Part shown: positions 23,312 through 34,774 of the stretch, in pieces
Numbering within the stretch: the stretch's first letter is position 1
Layout of the letters: each line of letters opens with the position of its first letter
Assembly (NCBI RefSeq): GCF_040054535.1
Contig: NC_090780.1
Span: forward strand, 18,414,001 to 18,478,000
DNA from: Antennarius striatus
Lineage: Eukaryota > Chordata > Actinopteri > Lophiiformes > Antennariidae
Reading direction: 5' to 3'
DNA: 64,000 nucleotides
The notes under the pieces: model-generated
Databases searched by the model: none
The model's input: only the letters and a program-made list of their open reading frames with translations
Told to the model about the DNA's origin: nothing
Position numbers and translations under genes: made by a program

Positions 23312-25604
23312 ATGCGAGGAACCAAAGCCCGCGGCGACGCGCCTGTTGCTGACAACGTCTCCGGTGTGGGGCACGGCACCGCGGCTCCTCCGCGTGACCG
23401 AAAGCCCGGTGGTAGCGTTCTGAAGAGGCTCAAGTCCCGGAGGAGCCAGCTGGACGGCAGGCCCGTCACGGAGGAAGACCTGCGCGCACAGAGCGCACAC
23501 ATCACGCCGGAAGATGTGCTGAGGCTGAGTGGGGCTACCCGAGGTTTCTGCTGTTCTCTCTTATTTACGCCTGATCATAATCTACTTACTATACAGCACA
23601 CACCCGGTTTAACATTTAACACTGTGGATGCCACTTGTTCTAATTATCTAAGAAAATACAAGACCTGACAAACTTGTTTGACATCGTTTTCTGTCACCTT
23701 GTTCCTGTTTCAAAGCGATGTGATCACCTAAACCAGACACATAATGTGGTCTTAATTCATTCATAGTTATAATGTGACAAGTTAGACTGTCATCAGTGTT
23801 TTCGTCGTGTTTCATCTGACATCTGAAATAAAAGACAACTGTGAGACTGAGTGAAGGACATGTTGCATTATTAAACTATGAAATAATTCATATTATTCGA
23901 TCATATTCTTGTTGCTCTACATGTGGACATATAGGGAACATTTAAGGGTGTATGTACCTCTTTTCCCTGGCGTTTGACACCTTTTAGAGTGTTTTTGTGT
24001 ATTACTTCACATTATTTTAATTGTTTTTATCTGATTTTATTTCCGCTTTTAACTTATTTTAAATTGTTTTGTTGGATTTTTATTTTGATATTTTATTTAA
24101 CTGCATTATGTTCATGGTTTTATGGCATGTCTGTTCTGTTTTTTATCCAGTTGCTGTGCAGCACTTTGGAAACCTTGTGTTTATATAAATTGTGCTTTAT
24201 AAATAAAGTGGATTGGATCGGATTGGATATGTAATATATTTGTTCTAATATTTCTAAAGTGCTGTCATATCCGGCTTATATCTTTTACAGGGTACCTCTG
24301 TAAACCTGAGGACAACGTGTACAATGTCGACTTCGTGCGCTTTAAGATCAGAGACCTGGAGACGAGCACGGTCCTGTTTGAGATCGCCAAACCCCCCCAC
24401 ATAGGTACTGTTCTCCAACCCACTCCTTGGCTCTGTGATGCAAATGAAGCTGTCAGCTGTGAAGTATGTGCCACTGGCCCTGCTGACAACTGGTTGTCAT
24501 CATCATCTTAAAATCTCTGCTAAAGAGAAAAGCAGCTCGATGTGGTTCTGTTGTCAGTGTGACTCATTTTAAGTGTCTGTGTGTCTCAGATGACGACGAG
24601 GACAACCGAGATGCTGATGCCAGTGCAGGTCGATTTGTGCGTTACCAGTTCACCCCAGCCTTCCTGAGACTGAGGACTGTGGGAGCGACGTGAGTGACTC
24701 ACACATCCCCAAAACACACACACCAGACACACACACACACACACTTATCAACGTAAGGAAATATGCATGCACGCAGTTTTTCTTCAGGACAACTGCGACA
24801 CTGAGTGAAGGACATGTTGCATTATTTACCTTTGAAATAATTGGGTTCATATTCTTGTTGTTCTATATGTGGAGGAGTGAAGGACATGTTGCATTACAAC
24901 TGATGCATTGTCTCCAACGGGACTCTCGCGGTTAGAGAAGTCCTACTGTAGGACTGTAGAAGCATTAATACAAAGAGCAGGCCTTCTGGTCTTGCAGGCC
25001 ATCCCAGTCTCCTTCCTTTCTGTGTCATCCAACCAGGGTCGAATTCACAGTCGGAAACCGGCCCCTGAACAACTTCCGAATGATCGAGAGGCACTACTTC
25101 CGCGACCACCTGCTGAAGAGCTTCGACTTTGACTTTGGCTTCTGTATCCCAAACAGCCAAAACACGTGTGAGCACATCTACGAGTTCCCCCAGCTGTCTG
25201 ACAGCATGGGTGAGTCACATGAGAGAAATACTCCATGTTGAAATGAGGTTAACTCTGTGTAAAACAAATTATGCCACATCAGCGTTTTCCGATTAATTTC
25301 ATACTGATTGTATTGTGACATTATTTATGCGAGTGGAGGAACATGTTTGCAGTGAAAGTCTGGTTAAGAAAAAACTCCCTTGGACATCTCAAGATCTTAA
25401 TCGATATCACTGATTCGATCTTCTTGGGCATGGATATTTATGAGTGTCTGTGTTTGGATGGATGATGTGCTCGTGTCTCGTTGTGTTTCAGTCCGTCAGA
25501 TGGTGGAGTGTCCTTATGAGACCCGGTCGGACAGCTTCTATTTCGTGGAGGACAGACTGGTCATGCACAATAAAGCGGACTATGCCTACAATGGAGGACA
25601 GTGA
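23312..25604 (+). CDS. unc119b: UNC119 homolog B, lipid-binding trafficking chaperone (243 aa)
   Basis: Five exons: 23312-23543, 24291-24404, 24590-24689, 25037-25209, 25492-25604 (TGA). All junctions are GT-AG and the sum is 732 bases. The N-terminus (residues 1 to about 60) is variable and basic, with [10 protein letters not shown] and an [10 protein letters not shown] segment. From residue 78 the protein is the conserved beta-sandwich: [73 protein letters not shown] and the terminal [23 protein letters not shown]119 proteins share the PDE6-delta fold, bind N-myristoylated cargo such as transducin alpha and ciliary proteins, and release it under ARL2/ARL3-GTP. Length fits the family (about 240-251). 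The 12q24-type neighbours favour the B paralogue; a teleost-specific unc119 copy is possible. Confidence 0.93.
23834..23927 (+). repeat. Intronic direct repeat, copy 1
   Basis: In intron 1 of unc119b. It matches 24788-24872 (intron 3), sharing gtgaaggacatgttgcatta and a ttcttgttg.tcta.atgtgg end. Roughly 80-85% identity by eye. Confidence 0.75.
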
Positions 25605-25685
25605 TATCTACCCCACACAGACACACACACACACACACACACATCAAGAAAAAATGCGTGCATACATATTTCCTCATGTTGATAG
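24745..25685. repeat. Inverted repeat spanning unc119b exons 4-5
   Basis: The left arm 24745-24786 (intron 3) is the reverse complement of the right arm 25644-25685 (just after the stop codon), about 42 bp with around 86% identity by eye. Both arms sit next to a (CA)n array. The arms could pair in the pre-mRNA around exon 4. They are probably two copies of a small dispersed element in opposite orientation. Confidence 0.7.
24788..24896 (+). repeat. Intronic direct repeat, copy 2 plus a partial third copy
   Basis: The second copy runs 24788-24872 and is followed at once by a third, partial copy (gagtgaaggacatgttgcat, 24875-24896). It lies in intron 3 of unc119b. Confidence 0.75.
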
Positions 25686-25696
25686 ATATACATATA

Positions 25697-26812
25697 CAGG
25701 TAGTCCTCAACATACGAACATTTGACTTACAAACATTCGCAGGTACGAACAAATGCATGCCCCTACATCTTGACTATTGTACTGCAGTTCTCCTGCTGAC
25801 TATCTCTCTGATGACAACACTGCCTCTCACAGACAATAACTCCCCCCTCCATCTCCTCTTCCTTCGCGCTAAAGGTACCGGTAAATTACAAACTATATGT
25901 TACTACATTACAGTACAGTGGATCGTCAAAATCAATAGCAGACTGGCTGTTGTTGTTGGATACGCATACAATACTGGTTGAGAGTTCCTTGAAGTGTTTT
26001 CTTCTTCTCCACATCCTCCTCAAGGATTAAAGTTTAAGTAATACAGTAAAATCTTACCGTGCATAAACTAATCTGAATTCAAAACGCATGAATCACGATT
26101 GACGCTTAACAGTAGATATTGGAATTATACATACATATTTTAATGTGATTATATTTTTTTGATTATTATTTATTGTACAGTAACATGATATCGTGATAGC
26201 CTGTGCTTATGCAGACTGTGACTGTGATATTGCCTTGAGCCGTAGGCTTCACATGTGTTGGGCTGGAGGAAGTTCGTGAGACTTGGGAAAAGGAAACGAA
26301 AATCAGTGAGTTATGTGCGGGCGTTTGTTTGGAGTTCTTGTGTAAAGAGATGAATGAAGCCTGATAAAGCCTGTGTCTTTGGGTTCCGTCTCTACTGCAG
26401 TTGCAGTTAATAGCAGGGTTATTACAAAATTATGTGCTTTTAACTGTTTTCAATTGATTTTAGTAGTCCAATATTTGTGGTGGACAGCCGTTAAGTGGAG
26501 TGAAATGATGTTGACTTGAATTTTTTTTTTCTGTGTATTTTTTTTAAAAATTCGACATATTATTGCGTACGACTTAACTCAAAAACAACCTGCACATGTA
26601 TTTTACTTAATTACCTTGTACTATGTTGTTTTTATGTCCTGTAATTGTTTCTGGTCTTAGGGAATAATACTTTCGTATTTAGAGTAGTAATGGTATTTAA
26701 ATGACCTAAAACAGCAGTTATAGATAAAATTTAATAAATGACGACTTACGAACAATTCAGCTTGCGAACAACCAAACCAAACCAGTTGTGTTCATATGTT
26801 GAGGACTACCTG
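25697..26812. mobile_element. TA-flanked nonautonomous DNA transposon, Tc1/mariner-pogo type
   Basis: The ends are inverted repeats: CAGGTAGTCCTCAACATACG at the left and the same sequence inverted (one mismatch) at the right, and both ends are flanked by TA. Length 1116 bp. The inner terminal sequence repeats ACTTAC-AAC/TACGAAC motifs typical of pogo/Tigger-like ends. No transposase frame is seen, so it is nonautonomous. It starts 93 bases after the unc119b stop codon and carries AATAAA at 26733-26738, so it may supply the gene's 3' end. Confidence 0.82.
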
Positions 26813-27282
26813 TAGACACATGCATACATACATGGCTGAACGTAGTCATTCGCAGAAAACTACCTGTGTTTGGAAGGAATTCTTTTTTCACTGGTGTCAT
26901 TTTATAGGGGATTTGTTTGATTTTTGCAGATTGATCGCTACTTATGCTTTGAAATGTGAAGCTTCTGATCGTAAAAGACTCGAAATGGGTTGATTTGTTT
27001 GTATTTATTGACCAATCAAACATTTCTTCGATAGATGACAAGTCTCTTCTTAATAATCCTATCACCCCCCTCGCCTCAGTATGCATACTACTCACTCAAT
27101 CCCAAATGTGATACTGTACATGTTTTTGTTACGCAGTGTGTGTCAGAAGCAGCTGTCCTCACAGCAGTGCCTCAGCGATCCACTCTAGACAATATCGTTA
27201 AAGGAAAAAAACAAATCATCCACGAAAACACTCCTGTCAAACACATATGGTCACTCCTGAGAGCCCACCTCCCTCTCATCCT

Positions 27283-27342
27283 CCTCCTCCTCCTCCTCTC
27301 TCTCCTCCTCCTCCTCCTCCTCCTCCTCCTCCTCCTCCTCTC
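27283..27342. repeat. (CTC)n trinucleotide array
   Basis: About 18 CTC/TCC units with one TCTCTC interruption. Confidence 0.95.
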
Positions 27343-27815
27343 CTGCAGAGAGTCACAACAACACCAGGGGTATATGAGCCTAATCAAAGGTGTCCAATTT
27401 TATTGCTATAATTTGTGTATTTACAGCGTTATGGATCTGAAGCCAATAACTGCTGATGGATTCAGTTGTAAAAATTACATCATGTCAGGGAGCATGAAAA
27501 AGGAAAAGTCACGTAGAAAATGTTCATGATTTCAGAGAATTTCAGAGAGGATATGACACCTTGACGTACGAGATGATGCAAAACAAAAAAGGGAAATATT
27601 TTATAAGAAATCATTTGGAATTCATTTCGAAGACGAAAATGGAAAAGATGAGTACAATTATGTTTTTAAAAAAATTATGTTTAATTGTATTTTTTAATGC
27701 TTTGTTACTCATAACAGAAAACAAGAGTTGAAAAATGTCTGGAAACTGAGTGATCTTCTAGCTAGTGTACTGCCCCTTGTAAACTTTGGTGTTCAGGATT
27801 TAAGGGTGGTGTTTG

Positions 27816-27818
<3 letters not shown>

Positions 27819-27861
<43 letters not shown>
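27819..27861. repeat. (TG)n microsatellite
   Basis: About 21 TG units followed by a short G/GA run. Confidence 0.95.
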
Positions 27862-27864
<3 letters not shown>

Positions 27865-28998
27865 GAGAGGGGGGGGGAGAGAGTTTGTAAAAATGTACAT
27901 AATAGCTACTTAAAAATAAATGTACATTTGCAGATCCAAATCAAAATGTGTGCCTTGTTTTCATTTGCATTCATTTGCATGGATGTCAGAAACTGGACTT
28001 GGGCTGATCTTGGTGGTACAGGATGAGTAGTTCCAAAGATGACCACCGGGGGGAGACAAATCACAGCTAGGTTGCTAAAGAGTGGAACTGCTTTTAGTTT
28101 TGTTAGTTTTAGTTCGTGGAGAAGATCACAGCTGTGGTTTTATTATCTGTGAGCGTGTTGACATTCTGATATTTTTTTCAAAACTGTACATCAAGTCGTG
28201 ACCCGATCCATGTCCATTTTTTTATGGTGATGATTTTACCACAAGTTAATTCAACTTCACTACTTTATCTACATGTGGCAAACATCCACAACCTATGATA
28301 TATTATAAATTTGTTCAGGATTATTACTCCTTGATCATCCATTTGTTGAGTCTTGTGGCAGTTAAACACAATCTGAGTCTGTTTTTCCCTTCCTGGCTGG
28401 TTCTTCCTATCTCTGTGTTCATCTCTTGTTCACTCTGAGCCTCTCTCACTTTCCAACTCCCATGCCCAAAACCTTGTGGCCTTTTCTCCCTCGCCTCTCC
28501 TTTTCTGTTTTCCCCTCCACACCTATGTAGCTCTCCATCCCTCGCTCTCCTGATCTGTTTTTCCCTTTTCTTTTCTCCCCTCTCACCTGGTAACCAGACC
28601 TCTGGAGAGGAGTGTTGAGTTTCCACTTTCCCAGAGAAGAGGACAATCTGAGCTACACAAAGACCAATAATGGACCCCCTCTGTTCTCTCCTCCCTTCAC
28701 TGTGACAAAACAGCTGCACACACAGACACACAAACATATGCTGAATTATATATGGATACATGTTGTGCTCTCTTTTTGTCTTATTGGCTTTTCTGAATTT
28801 GCCCTCTCATTAATCTCTTTCACTTCTCTCTGTGTGTGTTTCACATTTTCTCCAGTCGGATCCATTCTTTTCAACTTCTGCTTCACTTTTTGTGTTCACA
28901 GTGACAGCCTTCATTTGATTAAAATTTTTAAGCTGTTTGATTACTTTAAGGAGATACATGTTTAAAAAAACTGGGCACTTGAGAGGGATTCCACAATA

Positions 28999-29012
28999 TC
29001 AACGTAATAATG

Positions 29013-29042
<30 letters not shown>
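28999..29042. repeat. (AAT)n microsatellite
   Basis: About 14 AAT/ATA units. Confidence 0.93.
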
Positions 29043-29045
<3 letters not shown>

Positions 29046-29269
29046 TTATCAAGGGTATAAAATGAAATGAAATGTTTTCATCAGAAAAGAACATTTCTGC
29101 TGTGACTCCTCAGGTGTAGTTTCCTTAATCCTCCCAGGTCATAAAAACATTTTGAAAAGTATTGTGTTTCTGCACCTGAGGGTCAATTAACCGTGAGACG
29201 TTCATGACACAGAATACTGTTTGAAACTGCACTGTTTGTCTGGGAGAAGGATTGTACAAAAACTACCAG

Positions 29270-29460
29270 TTGGATTTTAGAAGAAACTCAGTAGAGTTAT
29301 CCAAAAGCTGTTGAGTTGATCCACTGGACGTTAAGAAAGTTCTTGAAGACGTTTCGTCTCTCATCCAAGAGACTTCTTCAGAGACTGAAGAAGTCTCCAT
29401 GACCTGGATGACTGAGAACCTACACAGACATCAGTAGAGTTTCTTCTAAAATCTATCTGG
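29270..29460. repeat. Foldback repeat fragment
   Basis: The outer arms gattttagaagaaactc (from about 29,274) and gagtttcttctaaaatc (about 29,436-29,452) are reverse complements. Inside lies a second palindrome (gacgtttcgtctctcatcca and agacttcttcagagactgaa-gaagtct). The inner sequence with 'tttcgtctctcatccaagag' is a common fish repeat. Noncoding. Confidence 0.6.
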
Positions 29461-30340
29461 AGTGGATCCATATACAGGGAAGGATTCAGGATTTTTTCCA
29501 CTTATTTGGACATTGCAAGATGGGGCTTTTCTCGCCTTTGTGTCAGTTCTGCTTAAATTACTTGATGGATTGCAAGGACATTTGGTGGAAGGGTGAACAT
29601 TATCCCAAAAGGGAACCACTGAATTTCTAAGTCAATCCATATAAAGCAGTGGATCCATGATGGCTTTTTGTTTTAACATTTTAAACATTATGATGACCCT
29701 GAGGGAAGTCATTTGGTAGAGTTATGTACCCTGCTCAGCGCGTCTCTTGGTGGGAATCTGTTTTGATGGTAGTGACTTCATGCAAACAGGATATGTTTAA
29801 TAATAATAATAAGTCTAATAACAAAAACTTCTTGACATTTGTAAGAACTTTTTAGTGCAATTCTAATCCAAAAACTAACAGCATGTCAGGAAAGTGTTTC
29901 CTATCCAAAGCTGCAGATATAAAACAACGTAAGGATTCCTCAAGATTTATGAGTTGTATTTGTGACCCCTTCAGTGGCTTAATGTTCCACTACCTATCAC
30001 TATCAGCTGGTTGAGGGCTGATTATTCTGCCTCTTGGTGCCTCCAGTTTGTGTACATGAGGTTTATTATAGGTTTTTACAAAAAATAAATTCCTTGCTGT
30101 AACCATACACAACACTAACAAGGCATCAGACTGCAAAATCCCTAGACTCCTGAAAATGCTGCTTTTTGTTTTGTGATTATATCTCATCATGTTTCAGAGA
30201 TGTGTACCTAAAAAGGTGTAAAAGGGAAGATTTGACCTTGACCTAGTTTTTCAAGGTCACGGTTGTGAAGATATTTGGTGGACGGACAGACGAACACACA
30301 AACACTGAAAATTACAATACATCACCGCTTTGCGGGATGT
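29460..30340. mobile_element. Old interspersed repeat fragments
   Basis: Contains gacattgcaagatggggctt, acatttggtggaagggtgaac and, near 30,215-30,340, tgaccttgacctagtttttc followed by ggacggacagacgaacacac and caccgctttgcgggatgtaa. These phrases occur in a widely dispersed fish repeat. The copies are too decayed to class or to set ends. Confidence 0.45.
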
Positions 30341-30981
30341 AATAAGAGCACTAAGACTAAAACCCGTCACTGAAGAAGGGAGTTATAAAACAAATACACA
30401 AGCTGAACCACTTTAAAGCATGGAGTCGACTTGAGGGGAATCACAGGTGATTCTGATCCTTTGTCAGCACAACTGACCGTTTTTACATTTTAAATATTAA
30501 TTGGTCCTCTGTATTTATAAAGATTTATTTATTACTGCTGCTTTAATGCTGACTTATCACCTCTATATAAACAAAGAAACTGCAACGATAAGTTAGTGGC
30601 CACTAATTCTGTCACTAAGTTTGCTTTCACTTTATTGCATACTATTTTATGCATTTAGCAACAAAGACAACTGGTGCTAATATCACGTTTTGTCCTTATG
30701 GGAATCAAAAGATCTTCTATACATTTAAGAAAGCTAATCTTGAGCAGAGTAGTGCTCCAAAAAGTGAATCATCCCTTTATCATTCGTGAAAACCGATGGT
30801 GTGAAGCTGCTGATTGGAGCACAAAGCAGGGTACAATTTAACTGAGTTCATAAATCAATGGACTCAACCTCCCATCAGCCTGTAGGGCCTGCACACTCCT
30901 GCATGCAAGTACAGCAGCTGTACCGTGTTTCCCTCATATAAATCTCAATATTCCCAGCTTGAGCGTTTTCAAGCAGAATAT

Positions 30982-30982
<1 letters not shown>

Positions 30983-31076
<94 letters not shown>
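30983..31076. repeat. Long (CA)n microsatellite
   Basis: About 47 uninterrupted CA units. Confidence 0.97.
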
Positions 31077-31078
<2 letters not shown>

Positions 31079-31368
31079 CACACATGCACATCCATAGCTA
31101 TAACTACACACTTTACAAACTTCCTGGGGATGATCTGTGTTCCCAGGCCGTCGTGGAACATATTTCAGCAGTCAGTCGTGCATCAGTGCACACGTGCCGG
31201 AAACAACTGGACAGGTGGGATAAATCAGCCTCACTGACCCTCGTCCCGCCACACGCTCACACAAACACCTATTTTAGTAACCGGTTTTCCCAGATATCCT
31301 GTTCGTTGAATTGCTTCATATTGATACTGAGAGTGTGACCCTCTGGTTTATTGAGGTTCCTTGAAACA

Positions 31369-31372
<4 letters not shown>

Positions 31373-31430
<58 letters not shown>
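31373..31430. repeat. (CA)n microsatellite
   Basis: About 28 CA units, 300 bases right of the previous array. Confidence 0.95.
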
Positions 31431-31434
<4 letters not shown>

Positions 31435-31580
31435 GACATCTACACTCAGGCAAAGGGACGGGGGGATAGTGGTCTCCTATAAATAGCAGCTAGGAATGGC
31501 GTTGATAGGTCCTGTGAAAAGAAATGGAGGGGGGAGTGGAAAAAGGATTAAAAGAGACACAGAGATGCAGTGCTTGTTCA

Positions 31581-31582
<2 letters not shown>

Positions 31583-31632
<50 letters not shown>
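31583..31632. repeat. (TG)n microsatellite
   Basis: About 25 TG units, opposite in sense to the two CA arrays on its left. Confidence 0.95.
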
Positions 31633-31635
<3 letters not shown>

Positions 31636-34138
31636 ACGTGCATATGTGTGTCAGATAGAGTTTGTGTGTTTGTGTCAGAGAAACTTTGGAGAGAGGTTTT
31701 ATGAATTTCTTGCTATAGGCAGATCTCTCTCTTCCTCTGACATCCCTCCCTGACAAAAACACCATCCATCCTTTCTCCTCCTGCTTCTCCATCCTCTACT
31801 TCTTCTTCTTCCTCCATGTCACCCTCCTTTTCTTCTCTTCTTTATGTCCCGCTTCCGAAGCCCCGGCTTGAAATACATCATCTGTTAACATAACAATACC
31901 AGTGGCGCCTCACCCTACAAAGAGATGATGCGTCACAGCTCAGCCCTCCCCTCTGGGTCGACACGGCAACGGTCACAAAGATGGTCATGACTCTATCCGC
32001 ATATGTCATGATGTCATTTCCAGCAACCGCTTAGTGACATCATCCTATCCCTGAAAAGGGGTTGAGGAAGATGTGAGGCTGCGAATGGAGAGGCTGCATT
32101 TAAATATGAATAAGTGTGGATGTGGAGGCTCATTTATCATCAGCGCCTTTTTAATCGATGTCAAACAGGAAAAAAAATTAAGGCTTCAGATTTAAATGGA
32201 ACATCTCATTTTATCTTAAGTACATTCTGTAATTTAATGTGATCCCATGCGGAGCTTTGTTGTGGTGACAACAGATAACAGATAATTAGTTATCCTGGAG
32301 TTAATAATGTGGTGCGGTAGTGATGGATAGACAGTCCCTTAACAAAGTGTGGTTCCGGTACCAATTTCCATGGTGTCAAGTGCAGTATTGACGATCTGTC
32401 TTTAAGTGACAGTGCTCTGCTGATTTGTAACCAAGCGCCTTTGTGCGCTGTCTGTGTGTGTTTCCCTGCATTAGTTAGCCCAACCCTCTGTATGGTATTA
32501 CAATTTAGATCTCCTCCACTGCTGCTCCTGCTGCTCCTGCTGCTCCTGCTGCTGCTGCTTCCACTCCAGACAGCCAGCAGACAGAAATAGTCCAGTGTCA
32601 TCAGGGTAAATAGGTTGTGGTCTGTTTGCGCGAGCAGGAAGTACACAGCTGCACTCGGAAGCCTGTCTGAGCCTTCATCCACCATCAGTCCAGTTTGTTT
32701 TGCGTGCGTACGATTAATAAAAGGTTAAATCAACTGTTGGAGAGGCCTGTAAATCTCTCCCACAATCTCTTCCTTCCTCTCCCTTTCTCTCCTCCCTTTA
32801 TCTCTCTCCCTTTGCCACACCTTCCCCTGGGGAATGAAGGGATTGTGATCGGAGAACGGAGGTGGGGCTTTTGGCTCAAACCACAGGTGTGCTTGTTTCC
32901 TCCCTTCTCCTCTCTCATGTAATGATTTCTTTGGCTCACCACCTGCCAGGTGGATAAAACACCCGCAGCAAATGAAGCACCTTAAAATAGTCTGCTGGCT
33001 TACACCTTAAAAGACCTGTGGCTTGTTTTGTTCGACTCTTGTTTTGTAAAACATTCCTTTTCTATCCTGCTTATTATTTTTTTTAACCTCCATTTCTTTC
33101 ACAGAGATCTTCCTGGCGCTACTTGTTGCTGGTTTACATTTTGCATCACATGCAAATATGGCTCCAAAGGCTGCTGCCACATCTGAGGCATATGGCTGAC
33201 ACAGCTACTAGCTTTACAGATGGTCAGAAGTTGCCTTTCTTCCTTCTTTCTTTGGGCTCCTTTTCAAACTGCCTGGAGGGTGGCGGGAGCAGGTCCCAGG
33301 CCCTGACAGGTCAAAGGTTGCACGCAAACAATAGGTTCCCTCTCTGGGTCAGCCGCGGTCAAAGAAACAAAAGCAGTGATGGCTTGGTTTTGGACAACCT
33401 GTCAGTGTTTTCAGGTGGCGGCGTGACAACAGCACAGAGGAACTGAAATTGCGATGGAGAAAAGGCACAGATAAAAAGTGTAAGAGAGTTAAGTGAAAAA
33501 CTTTCTCTCATACATGCATTTAAATATGGGAGGAAACTATTGCTTGTCTCAACATCGACCTAAAACAAGATCCGCCTCTTTGTCCTCCGTGCTCACTTTT
33601 ACTACTTTAAATGAGGAATCTCTGACAAACATTCACTCATTTTAGCATGAAATCACAAGTAAATACAAGTGTTGGCCCGTTGTCCAAGCCATATCTCTTC
33701 AGATCACTCTAACTTGTTCCATCCCTTCCCCCACGCCGCTGTCTTTCTCCCCTCTTTTTTATTCAGTGCCATTGATCATGCATGCAGAAATTCAGCACGC
33801 CCAACCATAGCCAGGATAGGTTAGCTAGCACAAGGCCCTGTCCTACATACTGTTCTCTCGCTATGGTCCACCAGGCCACAGTCACAGTCCCTCCCCCTGA
33901 TCTGCCTCCCACTCGCCGACTTCCCCCCCTGCTGCCACACACACAAACACACAGACACACACACACACACACAAACCCCCTGCAGCTCATCACAGAACCA
34001 GCATATGCAGAGGTCATCATGTGGTGCTGGGAATGTTAGCTCATCTCTACCAAAACAGTTCCAGCAGGTGAAGAAGGGATTTGATATGTTGTTTTTTTTA
34101 AACTAATTTCTCTCTCTTCTGCTCTACCATCTAATTTG

Positions 34139-34306
34139 CAGTATTTTCCGCACTATAAGGCACACCTAAAAACATTTAATTTTCTCAAAAACCGAGAGTG
34201 TGCTTGTAATCCAGTACGCCTTATGTATGAATGTTTTTTTAATAAAATGCCATTTATTGAAGGTGCACCTTATAATCCAGTGCGCCTTATAATGCGGAAA
34301 ATACTG
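34139..34306. mobile_element. Palindromic MITE, copy A
   Basis: CAGTATTTTCCGCACTATAA at the left is mirrored by GCGGAAAATACTG at the right. The interior repeats the cue ataa-ggc-gcacc / ggtgc.cc.tat, so almost the whole 168 bp can fold on itself. It shares sequence with 41632-41781. No coding capacity. Confidence 0.85.
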
Positions 34307-34660
34307 AAACTAACTCAACAGCGACGAATATTCTGTGTTGCTGTAAACAGGTGACAAAATTCAGAAAACTTTACATCTCAGTTTGTTCCCGTTCACCTGT
34401 GCCTCCAATGGATATGATGTCATCATTCTTGAACCGTGTTGTACATGTTTGCTGTAAGGTGTTGGTTTTTGTGTACCAAGGTCATGGTTTGATGAGTGGA
34501 GAAAGTGCATTTAACCGTGTGAGCATTAGTTTCACTTTTGTCAGAGCAGGCGAGGTGTGTGACGAAACTGCTCAGTTGACCAGACTTGCCCCCGGGACGA
34601 GAGGGAGGCCGACCTGCTGCTAATCTTCAACTTAGCTGGCTCTGAAGGTCTGTCACATTG

Positions 34661-34684
34661 GAGGAAAAGAGAGAGCGACAGAGA

Positions 34685-34770
<86 letters not shown>
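34661..34770. repeat. (GA)n microsatellite
   Basis: About 50 GA units with a few CA interruptions at the left. Confidence 0.95.

Positions 34771-34774
<4 letters not shown>

Noticed and set aside
27035-27529. Open frame of 164 codons after unc119b
   Set aside because: A poly-Leu stretch from the CTC array dominates it; flanks show no homology I know. It may be 3' UTR or intergenic.
30875-31338. Open frames across the (CA)n array on both strands
   Set aside because: Thr-His and Val-Cys repeats translated from the microsatellite; no coding context.
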